Part shown: positions 8,391 through 15,688 of the stretch, piece after piece
How the letters are laid out: each line of letters opens with the position of its first letter
How positions within the stretch are numbered: the stretch's first letter is position 1
NCBI GenBank assembly: GCA_021201665.1
Contig: JAJQEO010000079.1
Span: 1 to 33,528, forward strand
Reading direction: 5' to 3'
Source of the DNA: Lachnospiraceae bacterium
Lineage (GTDB): Bacteria > Bacillota > Clostridia > Lachnospirales > Lachnospiraceae
DNA length: 33,528 bases
Notes under the pieces: generated by a model
Database searches by the model: none
The model's input: only the letters and a program-made list of their open reading frames with translations
What the model was told of the DNA's origin: nothing
Program-made: the position numbers and the translations under genes

Positions 8391-8547
8391 GGCCATCCAG
8401 GCTGGAAGGGAGACGTTTTTACGGACAGCACGTGTACCAATCGTGGCAAGGTATGCGAGAGTGTCAATCTGAATTTAAAGTAAGGACTGCATTAAAACCT
8501 GATCCATCATCTTCTGGTACAAGAATAGCTGTGTAAATATATTTCAT
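8391..8547 (-). pseudogene. hicB antitoxin remnant
   Basis: On the minus strand AAAGGAG precedes an ATG at 8547 and the codons for MKYIYTAILVPEDDGSGFNA, the typical HicB start. A stop comes after 27 codons (8464). A little further, 8438-8391 encodes GTRAVRKNVSLPAWMA in another frame, which matches the usual HicB C-terminal stretch (VRKNVSLPAWM). The middle part, including the LPGC region, is lost. HicB is the antitoxin and autorepressor of HicAB type II toxin-antitoxin systems; this copy cannot make it. Confidence 0.65.
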
Positions 8548-8589
8548 GAGACTCTCCTTTCTACAGGTGGGGAACAAGGACTCCCAATC

Positions 8590-8748
8590 TTACTTGCTTT
8601 GACTTTGTTTGATTTCCTTGCGAATATATCGCAGACCGTTTTCGTTGAAACCATGTCTTTTTATCGGATTTGTGCTTCTAAGTTCAGCGTTGTAGTATAT
8701 GTCATGGCTGCCGCCGTTACGTTTGAAGACATATCCAGAAGATTTAAG
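8590..8748 (-). pseudogene. hicA toxin remnant, start codon lost
   Basis: The minus strand from 8748 to the stop at 8590 encodes 52 residues beginning LKSSGYVFKRNGGSHDIYYN and ending IRKEIKQSQSK. The GGSHDIY segment with its His is the hallmark of the HicA double-stranded-RNA-binding-like mRNA interferase fold. Only the first few residues and the start codon are missing: the homology begins right at the stop codon of the AraC gene (8751-8753). The gene order hicA then hicB on the minus strand, with hicB 43 bases on, is the normal operon layout. The truncation marks a recombination junction with the sugar cluster. Confidence 0.65.
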
Positions 8749-8750
8749 CC

Positions 8751-9707
8751 TCAGATCTCCGCCAGCACAGCCTGTATCTTTCGGAATTCTTCCCCGGTGC
8801 CGCCGACAATCGCCTGTGACGCTTCTCCGGCGATCGGCGCTCTTTCTTTGCGGTATTCTTTGGGCGTGCAGCCCCGGATCTCTTTAAATTTGCGGATGAA
8901 ATAACTGAAATTCTCAAACCCGGTTTCAAATGCGATTTCCATGATCGGCAGGTCTGTCGTTTTCAGAAGGACGCAGGCCTGATCTACGCGGTAGTGGTTG
9001 ACATACTGCGTGAAGCTGACCAGGAAGGTTTTGGCAAAGAAGGAGCTGAAATATTTCGGCGACATATGCATGATTTCGGCGCCCTGCTCGAGTGAAATAT
9101 GCTCCTGGTAGTGGGCGGCGATGTAATCGGTCAGCTCCCGGATGCGGATGGTGATCTGGGAATGGGTGATGGTGGCGGCCGGGCTGACGGGGACGAACAG
9201 CTGGTTGGTCTCCAGCAGGAGCAGCAGCTTGTAAAGCTGGATTTTGATCATCAGGCGGTAGCAGTCCGGCTGCATGACGTAGATCTGCTTGATCGAGTGG
9301 ATGTCCCGCAGCAGGCTCTGGTGGCAGGGCTGCTCGCGTGAGACCCTGAGAGGGAACCCTAAAGTCTTTTTCAGGGGATTCAGAAGCGCGTCCTGCACAT
9401 AATCCGCCTGTTTAAAATCCAGCCATTCCGGTTCAAAGACAAAGGAAAAATAGGAACTGTTTTTCTGCTCCAGTATAAGCTGGTGCACCTGTCCGGGATT
9501 GATGAAAAAAATATCTCCGGCCTGGCCGACATGCGTCTCCCCCTCCACCATGAGGATCAACTCGCCCTGGTCGACGCAGATGATCTCGATCTGCCGGTGC
9601 CAGTGGTAGTATACGAGAAAGCGGTTTGACTCCGCCTGTGCTCCGTAGCACTCAAACGGAAAATAATCCGTACCGTGACTTTTCTTTTCTTCCAGATCAA
9701 TTGCCAT
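8751..9707 (-). CDS. AraC-family sugar-responsive transcription regulator
   Basis: This 318-aa protein has an N-terminal cupin sensor (about 25-110: YYHWHRQIEIICVDQGEL…, GDIFFINPGQVHQL) and a C-terminal AraC double HTH (about 195-300), with LEQGAEIMHMSPKYFSSFFAK and the second-HTH signature FETGFENFSYFIRKFKEIRG followed by TPKEYR. I choose ATG 9707 because AAGGAGG lies 6 bases upstream; the longer call would place that Shine-Dalgarno inside the gene. It is divergent from the ABC binding-protein gene at 10422, with a 21-bp minisatellite between them. AraC regulators next to family 1 importers usually activate them when the sugar is present; activation of the block ending at 17815 is inferred from position. 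Confidence 0.85.
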   Translation of the reverse strand: MAIDLEEKKSHGTDYFPFECYGAQAESNRFLVYYHWHRQIEIICVDQGELILMVEGETHVGQAGDIFFINPGQVHQLILEQKNSSYFSFVFEPEWLDFKQADYVQDALLNPLKKTLGFPLRVSREQPCHQSLLRDIHSIKQIYVMQPDCYRLMIKIQLYKLLLLLETNQLFVPVSPAATITHSQITIRIRELTDYIAAHYQEHISLEQGAEIMHMSPKYFSSFFAKTFLVSFTQYVNHYRVDQACVLLKTTDLPIMEIAFETGFENFSYFIRKFKEIRGCTPKEYRKERAPIAGEASQAIVGGTGEEFRKIQAVLAEI

Positions 9708-9765
9708 GAGTTTCCTCCTTCCCATCAGAACCGCTTAGAGGTATGATTATTTCGGCCAGGTGCCA

Positions 9766-10016
9766 GCAGACATTCCACTGAAAACAGCAGGGTCTCAGAA
9801 AACCGCGTCAGACCTTCGTTCAAAACAGCGGGTCCTCAACAAAACGCAGCAGACATTCAGCTGAATGCTGCAGAACTTTAGTCACACGCAGCAGACCTTC
9901 GTCCGAATACAACAGGTCATCTGCCACACACAACTGGTCTTCAGTCGAATCCGGCAGGCCATCAGCCAAAAGCATCGAGTCCTTAGTTGAATGCAGCAGG
10001 ACTTTAGTCAAAAGCT
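9766..10016. repeat. Minisatellite of twelve ~21-bp units with a 42-bp super-period
   Basis: Units begin at 9766, 9787, about 9807, 9828, 9849, 9870, 9891, 9912, 9933, 9954, 9975 and 9996; all are 21 bp except one base lost near 9807. The consensus begins GCAG and carries a central TTCAGTC-like core. From 9849 on, units alternate between a type ending GAATnCn and a type ending CACACA or AAAAGC. Twenty-one bp equals two DNA turns, so each unit presents the same helical face. The array fills most of the gap between the AraC gene and its presumed target. It is too degenerate and spacer-less for a CRISPR. Confidence 0.85.
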
Positions 10017-10101
10017 GCAGAGTATAACAGCAAAAAACAGATACCATGTGGAATTTGTGTTATTTTTTCTGTATTTCAAACAAGAAATTCTGCATGGACT
10101 C

Positions 10102-10166
10102 TGGTATGATGTCACCATAAAGTCATGGGCAGAAAACGATGAGACAACCGAAGAAAATTGTATAAT
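10102..10166 (+). promoter_or_regulatory. Candidate promoters for the ABC importer operon
   Basis: Two -10-like sites lie downstream of the minisatellite: TGGTATGAT (10102-10110, extended -10 form) and TATAAT (10161-10166). Neither has a good -35 at 17 bases, which would fit activator-dependent transcription by the divergent AraC protein. The leader before the start codon would be about 250 bases. Confidence 0.35.
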
Positions 10167-10421
10167 CCGACATTTATTTTCCTGAAAACAAATGATCGGG
10201 GAACAAAATGACAGAAAAACGCGCATATAGTTTACTAAAAACATACAATTTCATCGGCGGCATCCATTCCTTTCATTTGCAAGAGACACCCTGCCGGCCG
10301 GATTTTATGGCGTCCCGGTGAAAGGAAAAAGTGGAAATCATTTCGTTTTTCCTGGCCATGATTATACATGAAACAGGAGAGTCATGCAATCAGGTTTTTG
10401 ACCGAAAGGAGAATTATTTTT

Positions 10422-11684
10422 ATGAAAAGAAAAGTTTCATTCGCAATAGCAGCAGCGATGACGATGTCTCTGGCGGGAGGAGCGGTTCCGGCGCTGGCGG
10501 ACGATTCCGTATCTATCACGATTTTCAACTCTAAATCTGAGATTCAAAGCCAGCTGGAGGAAAAGGCGGCTGAGTATTCTGCCGAGACGGGCGTAGACAT
10601 CGAGGTTTATTATTCCAGTGATACCGTAGCGGCGCATCTGGCGACCAGATACGCGTCCGGCGATCCGTACACGATTTCCATGGTAGACGCGAAGGATGTC
10701 TATTCTCTGGCGGAGGAATACGCGGTTGATTTAAGCGATGAGGACTGGGTAAATGATACCGAGTATGAGATCGCGATTGACGGAGTGGTGTATGGGTTCC
10801 CGGTTTGCGTGGAGGCACGCGGAATCATTTACAATGCGGACGCGATTGAGGCGATCACAGGCGAGACTTTTGACCCGTCCCAGTACACGACGCTGGACGC
10901 GTTTACGGAGCTGCTGGAGACGCTGGTGGCCGGAGGCATGGAGACGCCGGTCGGAATCATGAAGGAGGACTGGTCCCTGGGAGCTCATTTCCTGGCAGAG
11001 GTGTATGAGCAGCAGGACGACGTCGAGGCCTTTATCACAGCTCTGCAGGAGGGAACCGCGGATCTGATCAATAATGAGAAATTCAATTCTCTGATGGATA
11101 CCTTTGACGTGCTGATGCAGTACAATTACGCAGCTGGTTCCGCGATCGCGGCGGAGCGGGAAATTACGGAAATGATGCTCGCGGAAGGTGAGATCGCGTT
11201 TATGTTCGGCGGCAACTGGGACTGGTCTGTGCTGAACGCGTATGATTACACCGAGAACATGGGCATGATGCCGGTACCGCAGAATACGGATGACGGCACC
11301 AATGAGATGCTTGTCGGCGGCGGCTCCAAATATTTCTTCATTGACTCTTCAGATAATACTTCTGAGGAGCAGGTGCAGGCGGCAAAGGATTTTCTGAATT
11401 GGCTGGTTTATGATGAGGATGGACAGTCCTTCCTGGTAAATGACTGTGCGCTGGTGCCGGCTTACAGCAACATCACGCTGGATGTCGCGGATCCGCTTGG
11501 ACAGTCGGTGAAGGAATACGCGGATGAGGGCCTTCTGATTGACAATTACAATTATCTGCCGGACGACCACTATTCGATCCTCGGAGCCTCTTTCCAGAAA
11601 TATCTGGCAGGTAAGCTTGACCGGGAAGGCTTCGCGGCGGAGATTGAGAGCTATTGGACAACAGCTGAGGTAGTGGAGCACTGA
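10422..11684 (+). CDS. Family 1 sugar ABC transporter substrate-binding protein
   Basis: This 420-aa protein begins at ATG 10422 with GAAAGGAG 11 bases upstream. A signal peptide is clear: MKRKVSF, a hydrophobic core, and an ALA-DD cleavage site at about residue 26. The mature part follows the SBP_bac_1 pattern (VSITIFNSKSEIQ…, YGFPVCVEARGIIYNADAIEAI, GEIAFMFGGNWDW, FLNWLVYDEDGQ). It would capture an oligosaccharide for the two permeases downstream. There is no Cys near the cleavage site, so it is not a standard lipoprotein, which is unusual for a single-membrane bacterium. The neighbouring GH32 and amylosucrase-like genes make sucrose or fructo-oligosaccharides the best substrate guess. A 252-bp gap to the permease gene suggests uneven expression. 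Confidence 0.88.
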   Translation: MKRKVSFAIAAAMTMSLAGGAVPALADDSVSITIFNSKSEIQSQLEEKAAEYSAETGVDIEVYYSSDTVAAHLATRYASGDPYTISMVDAKDVYSLAEEYAVDLSDEDWVNDTEYEIAIDGVVYGFPVCVEARGIIYNADAIEAITGETFDPSQYTTLDAFTELLETLVAGGMETPVGIMKEDWSLGAHFLAEVYEQQDDVEAFITALQEGTADLINNEKFNSLMDTFDVLMQYNYAAGSAIAAEREITEMMLAEGEIAFMFGGNWDWSVLNAYDYTENMGMMPVPQNTDDGTNEMLVGGGSKYFFIDSSDNTSEEQVQAAKDFLNWLVYDEDGQSFLVNDCALVPAYSNITLDVADPLGQSVKEYADEGLLIDNYNYLPDDHYSILGASFQKYLAGKLDREGFAAEIESYWTTAEVVEH

Positions 11685-11755
11685 CGGATCGGACATTTGT
11701 TTTTCACGGGATGATCCTGCGAAGAGCCTGGAAAGGTGTTATCTGAAGAAATGGT

Positions 11756-11842
11756 GTAACTATTCAGAACAGGTCATCGCGCCAGCTGCGAAGACCGTAT
11801 GAAAACCAGGAGCCTCGTAACTGTGAAGGTACTGAACAGTTA
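11756..11842. repeat. GTAACT…CAG inverted-repeat element inside the ABC operon
   Basis: GTAACTATTCAG (11756-11767) and CTGAACAGTTAG (11832-11843) form imperfect inverted arms about 65 bases apart. A second GTAACTGTGAAG (11817-11828) lies just before the right arm and can pair with it as a local hairpin. The same arm sequence, in perfect form, flanks an element at 30262-30358. The 252-bp gap between binding protein and permease holds nothing else I can support. Confidence 0.5.
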
Positions 11843-11936
11843 GTGCGCAGGAAGGGTTTTCGTGGGAAGATCTCGTGAAAAGACAGGAAAGAAGTTCCGA
11901 AAGAAATTATGAAAAACATTTCGGAGGCAGAAGAAT

Positions 11937-12818
11937 ATGAAAAAAAATACTACCTCATATAAAGTAACGCAGTTCCTGATGTTTGCAGGACCGGCGGCGG
12001 TGCTTTTTGCAGCGGTGGTACTCGTCCCCTTTGTCTATGGCCTGTATCTGACCTTTACCAGCTGGGACGGGGTATCAAAGACCAAGCCCTTTGTGGGGCT
12101 GGCAAATTATCTGGCGGCGTTCAGTGATACTTCCTACTGGGCGGCGCTGGGACGCACGGCGATTTATACGGTGATTGCCGTGGTGCTGGTAAACGTGGTG
12201 GCGTTCCTGCTGGCTTATCTTGTGACGAGCGGGATTAAAGGACAGAATTTTTTCCGCGCCGGTTTCTTTATCCCGAACCTGATCGGCGGCATTGTCCTTG
12301 GCTATGTGTGGAAGTTTGTCTTTAACCGTGCGCTGGTGTCTCTGGGAAATTCTCTCTCCATCGGGGCGCTTTCCACAAGCTGGCTGGCCACGACCGGCGG
12401 CGCCATGTTCTGCCTGATCATCGTGTCGGTCTGGCAGTATGCCGGATACATGATGCTGATCTATGTGGCAGGCTTCATGAGCGTCTCCAAAAGTCTGATG
12501 GAGGCGGCGCAGATCGACGGCTGCACCAAGTCGCAGGCCATGAAAAACGTCACGATCCCGCTGATGCGCTCTTCCTTTGTACAGTGCATTTTCCTGACTC
12601 TGACCCGCTGCTTTATGGTATACGACGTCAACCTTTCTCTTACAAACGGAGAACCGTTCAACAGCTCGGTCCTGGCGGCGATGCATGTGTACAACCAGGC
12701 GTTTACTTACAAAAATTACGGCACCGGCCAGGCGGAGGCACTGATTCTGTTTGTGATCTGCGCGATTGTAGGCGTGACGCAGGTCTATGTCGGTAAGAAA
12801 GGGGAGGTGGCAGCATAA
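11937..12818 (+). CDS. Sugar ABC transporter permease (MalF/MsmF type)
   Basis: This 293-aa protein has six membrane segments (roughly 14-36, 77-100, 110-133, 160-182, 205-227, 262-283). The cytoplasmic EAA loop reads EAAQIDGCTKSQAMKNVTIPLM (about 190-211), the docking site for the ATPase. It pairs with the permease immediately downstream, whose start overlaps this stop. The ribosome binding site is GGAGG at 11923. No ATPase gene is in this operon. Family 1 importers in Firmicutes commonly share one MsmK/UgpC-type ATPase encoded elsewhere, and the only ATPase in the window is of the ribose type and belongs to another operon. Confidence 0.9.
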   Translation: MKKNTTSYKVTQFLMFAGPAAVLFAAVVLVPFVYGLYLTFTSWDGVSKTKPFVGLANYLAAFSDTSYWAALGRTAIYTVIAVVLVNVVAFLLAYLVTSGIKGQNFFRAGFFIPNLIGGIVLGYVWKFVFNRALVSLGNSLSIGALSTSWLATTGGAMFCLIIVSVWQYAGYMMLIYVAGFMSVSKSLMEAAQIDGCTKSQAMKNVTIPLMRSSFVQCIFLTLTRCFMVYDVNLSLTNGEPFNSSVLAAMHVYNQAFTYKNYGTGQAEALILFVICAIVGVTQVYVGKKGEVAA

Positions 12819-13678
12819 TGGATGCAAATGCGAAAGCAGCCCGCAAGAAAAAGATCACGCACGCAATCCTCTGGATTGTCCTTCTGATCCTGTTTCTGGC
12901 ATTTATCTTCCCGTTTCTGCTGGTGCTGATCAATGTGTTTAAGACGAAAGCGGATATCACGATCGCCCCGCTCTCTCTGATTGGGTCGCATGGGTTTACG
13001 CTGGAGAACTTCCCGAACGCGATGCAGAAAATGAATTTCTGGGTGGTGTTCCGCAATTCCCTGATCGTGACCGTCAGCTCGACGGTGCTGACCTTACTGT
13101 TTTCCTCGATGGCCGCATTCGTCATCGTCCGGAACAACTGGAAAGCATGCGCCCTGCTGTTTACGGGGATGATTGCCTCGATGGTGATTCCGTTTCAGGT
13201 ACTGATGATCCCGCTGGTATCTCTGTACGGCGGCATCTTCGGAGTCCTGAACAGCCGGTTGACTCTGATCCTGATGCACACCGGATTCTCCGTATCCATG
13301 GCGACCTTTATGTTCCACGGAGCAATCCACACCAACATTCCGCTGGAGCTGGAGGAGGCGGCTCTGATGGATGGCTGTACAAGATGGCAGACCTTCTGGA
13401 GAGTGGTATTTCCACTGCTGAAGCCTACGATTGCCACCGTCGCGATTATTGACGCAATGGCATTCTGGAACGATTACCTGCTTCCGAGCCTGGTACTTGG
13501 CCGGAAGGAGCTGTACACGATTCCGATTGCAACGCAGGTATTTTACGGAACCTATTCCACGGATATCGGACTGGTCATGGCGGCCCTGCTGCTGGCGATG
13601 CTGCCGATCCTGATCCTGTACCTGTTCCTGCAGCGCTATATCGTAGAGGGTGTCACTTCCGGAGCTGTAAAGGGCTGA
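12818..13678 (+). CDS. Sugar ABC transporter permease (MalG/MsmG type)
   Basis: This 286-aa membrane protein starts at ATG 12818 in a one-base TAATG overlap with the preceding permease and has GGGGAGG just upstream, so translation is coupled. Six membrane segments are visible, and the EAA loop is EEAALMDGCTRWQTFWRVVFPLLKP (about 177-201). It ends in the usual RYIVEGVTSGAVKG tail of MalG-type permeases. With the upstream permease it forms the channel heterodimer for the binding protein encoded at 10422. A strong terminator follows within 12 bases of the stop, closing the transporter transcript before the GH32 gene. Confidence 0.92.
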   Translation: MDANAKAARKKKITHAILWIVLLILFLAFIFPFLLVLINVFKTKADITIAPLSLIGSHGFTLENFPNAMQKMNFWVVFRNSLIVTVSSTVLTLLFSSMAAFVIVRNNWKACALLFTGMIASMVIPFQVLMIPLVSLYGGIFGVLNSRLTLILMHTGFSVSMATFMFHGAIHTNIPLELEEAALMDGCTRWQTFWRVVFPLLKPTIATVAIIDAMAFWNDYLLPSLVLGRKELYTIPIATQVFYGTYSTDIGLVMAALLLAMLPILILYLFLQRYIVEGVTSGAVKG

Positions 13679-13689
13679 CCGGAAAAACG

Positions 13690-13729
13690 GACGCAGAGGG
13701 AATTCGCACGATTCCCTCCTGCGTCTTTT
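13690..13729 (+). terminator. Rho-independent terminator after the ABC permeases
   Basis: GACGCAGAGGGAAT (13690-13703) pairs with ATTCCCT and CTGCGTC (13711-13717 and 13719-13725), with a single bulged C, and is followed by TTTT. Confidence 0.85.
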
Positions 13730-13888
13730 GGCATGTTCTGTGAAGATAACTGATTGCCGGAAAATGACAGGTTATTCCTGGTTTATGCCGCATAACATAC
13801 AGCGCGGCCGGGCAAATGCACTAAGAAGCTTTTGCCTGCATGGTTTTGGATATTGGTGCACTGTGGTTCTGGTTTAATGGAGAACGCG

Positions 13889-15664
13889 ATGACTTGTATA
13901 ATTGACCTGAAAGCTCCGTATCTGGCTTTTCCGGTAAAGACGGGGCAAAATCAATCAATCCTTGAAATTTTTGCAGACGATGAGAAAAAATACGAGCTGC
14001 TGGTATCAGACTGTCCGGAGAAAACCTGCGACTATGTCTGTTGGATGTATCTTCCAGACTGCGTTGGGAAAACGATAGAGCTAAAAGGAAACTTAAGCGA
14101 GGCTTATTTCGCACAGATCCGGCAGGCTGAGGAGGCAGAGTATGCCCCGATTACGCGGCCGCTGCTGCACTTTACTGCGGAGTGCGGCTGGATCAACGAT
14201 CCTAACGGGCTGGTATATCACGATGGTGTTTATCACCTGTTTTTTCAATACAATCCGACTGATATTGAGTGGGGAAATATGTCCTGGGGACACGCCGTCA
14301 GCACGGATCTGCTGCATTTTTACCAGGCAGATACGGCTCTCTGGCCGGATGAGAATGGAACGATGTTTTCCGGATGCGGTCTTGTCAATCAGAAGCGGCT
14401 TCTGAATCTGTCGGAGGATGCGCTGATATTTTTCTATACAGCTGCCGGCGGCCTCAATCCGTGGAGCCGGAAATTCGTTTCCTGTGTGGAACGTGCCGGG
14501 GACGATGAAAGTGGCATGAGGACCGAAACGCCACATACAGAAAATCGTGCGGAAGCGGATCGGGAAAATAGCGAGAAAGGCGAAACGTCACATACAGAAA
14601 TATATTTCACCCAGCGGATTGCGGTGAGCGAGGATGGCGGGCGGATCTTACGGAAATTGCCCCAGGAAGCGGTGGGCGTACTCGGGTCAGAATCCCGAGA
14701 CCCGCAGGTCTTCTGGCATGCGGATTCGGACGCTTATGTGATGGCGCTGTGGATCCAGGGCGAGGAAATCGGGATCCTGCGCTCACAGGACCTGCAAAAC
14801 TGGGAGATGAGCGACCGGTTTACCCTTCCGGGGGCATTTGAGTGTCCGAACCTGTTCTGGCTGCCGGCGAAGGATGCGACAAAGCTGTCGGCTCACAATG
14901 CTGACTCCGCGGCCGGAAGCGAAAGCGGCCAGTGGGTATTGACAGCTGCGGACGGCTCTTATTATCTGGGAGATTTTGACGGATATCGCTTCACGTCGGA
15001 CGGAGTTCGTCGGCAAAGCTATCTTACTGAACTGCCCTATGCTGCGCAGATCTACAACGGCATCTGTGACCGCACGGTGATGATTGCCTGGCTGCGTACA
15101 AAAAATGAAGGGCATCTTTATACAGGCATGATGAGCCTCCCGCGCGAGCTTAGCCTGATCACGCGCAGAGGAAAACAGATGCTGCAGATGCGCCCGGTGC
15201 GAGAGTACGAGGAGTCAAAACGAAAGAAGAGTGTGCTGATTGAGAAAGAACAAGGCAGCCTGATTCTGGAAATCAAAGACGAAGCCGTGACGGAGCTGGT
15301 GTTGAGACCTTCTTCTGAAGAAAAACTACTGACGGTGGAGTTTTTTGGGAATGTCCTGACGATAGGGAAAGACACGATGCTATTTCAGGCAAATCGCAGT
15401 GTCCACAAACCAGAAAGTGCGGGTACGCCGGACACGCAGGAGAGCGCGTCAAACGATGCCAGGATGCCAGACACGCAGGAAAGCACGCCGCTGCCGGAAG
15501 CCTTTACGGAGGTACATCTTCTGATTGACCGGCAGATCATTGAGGTTTATGGAAACAACTATTCACAGACAGCTTACTATGAGACAGGCTCTGATCAGCT
15601 GACCGGAACCATCCGTGTGACAGGTTGTGATGGAATTCCGGAAATTTTTCAATGGATATTGTAG
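13889..15664 (+). CDS. GH32 beta-fructosidase (sucrose or fructan hydrolase)
   Basis: This 591-aa enzyme has the three GH32 active-site blocks: WINDPNG with nucleophile Asp104, RDP at 270-272, and FEC with acid/base Glu318. HFTAECGWINDPNGL to SWGHAVSTDLLHF is typical of invertase/levanase enzymes that release fructose from sucrose or fructans. Residues about 5-80 form an extra beta-rich N-terminal region resembling DUF4980, which precedes some GH32 domains. No signal peptide, so it acts in the cytosol. I start at ATG 13889 (GGAG 7 bases upstream); ATG 13877 is possible. Low-complexity insertions lie at about 205-236, 328-348 and 507-537. The first holds a 57-bp in-frame repeat (HTE) and the last a 39-bp repeat (PDTQES). 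The GH13 gene follows by 24 bases, likely the same operon. Confidence 0.9.
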   Translation: MTCIIDLKAPYLAFPVKTGQNQSILEIFADDEKKYELLVSDCPEKTCDYVCWMYLPDCVGKTIELKGNLSEAYFAQIRQAEEAEYAPITRPLLHFTAECGWINDPNGLVYHDGVYHLFFQYNPTDIEWGNMSWGHAVSTDLLHFYQADTALWPDENGTMFSGCGLVNQKRLLNLSEDALIFFYTAAGGLNPWSRKFVSCVERAGDDESGMRTETPHTENRAEADRENSEKGETSHTEIYFTQRIAVSEDGGRILRKLPQEAVGVLGSESRDPQVFWHADSDAYVMALWIQGEEIGILRSQDLQNWEMSDRFTLPGAFECPNLFWLPAKDATKLSAHNADSAAGSESGQWVLTAADGSYYLGDFDGYRFTSDGVRRQSYLTELPYAAQIYNGICDRTVMIAWLRTKNEGHLYTGMMSLPRELSLITRRGKQMLQMRPVREYEESKRKKSVLIEKEQGSLILEIKDEAVTELVLRPSSEEKLLTVEFFGNVLTIGKDTMLFQANRSVHKPESAGTPDTQESASNDARMPDTQESTPLPEAFTEVHLLIDRQIIEVYGNNYSQTAYYETGSDQLTGTIRVTGCDGIPEIFQWIL

Positions 15665-15688
15665 AAACGATGAAAACAACTGTTTGCA

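Noticed and set aside
8599..8904. Plus-strand 101-aa ORF
   Set aside because: It lies antisense to the hicA remnant and the AraC C-terminus and has no ribosome binding site.
9766..10016. CRISPR array
   Set aside because: Units are contiguous 21-mers with gradual divergence and no spacers, and no cas genes are in the window.
9820..10047. Minus-strand 75-aa protein with 14-residue repeats
   Set aside because: The open frame is a by-product of the 42-bp DNA super-period; no ribosome binding site and no family.
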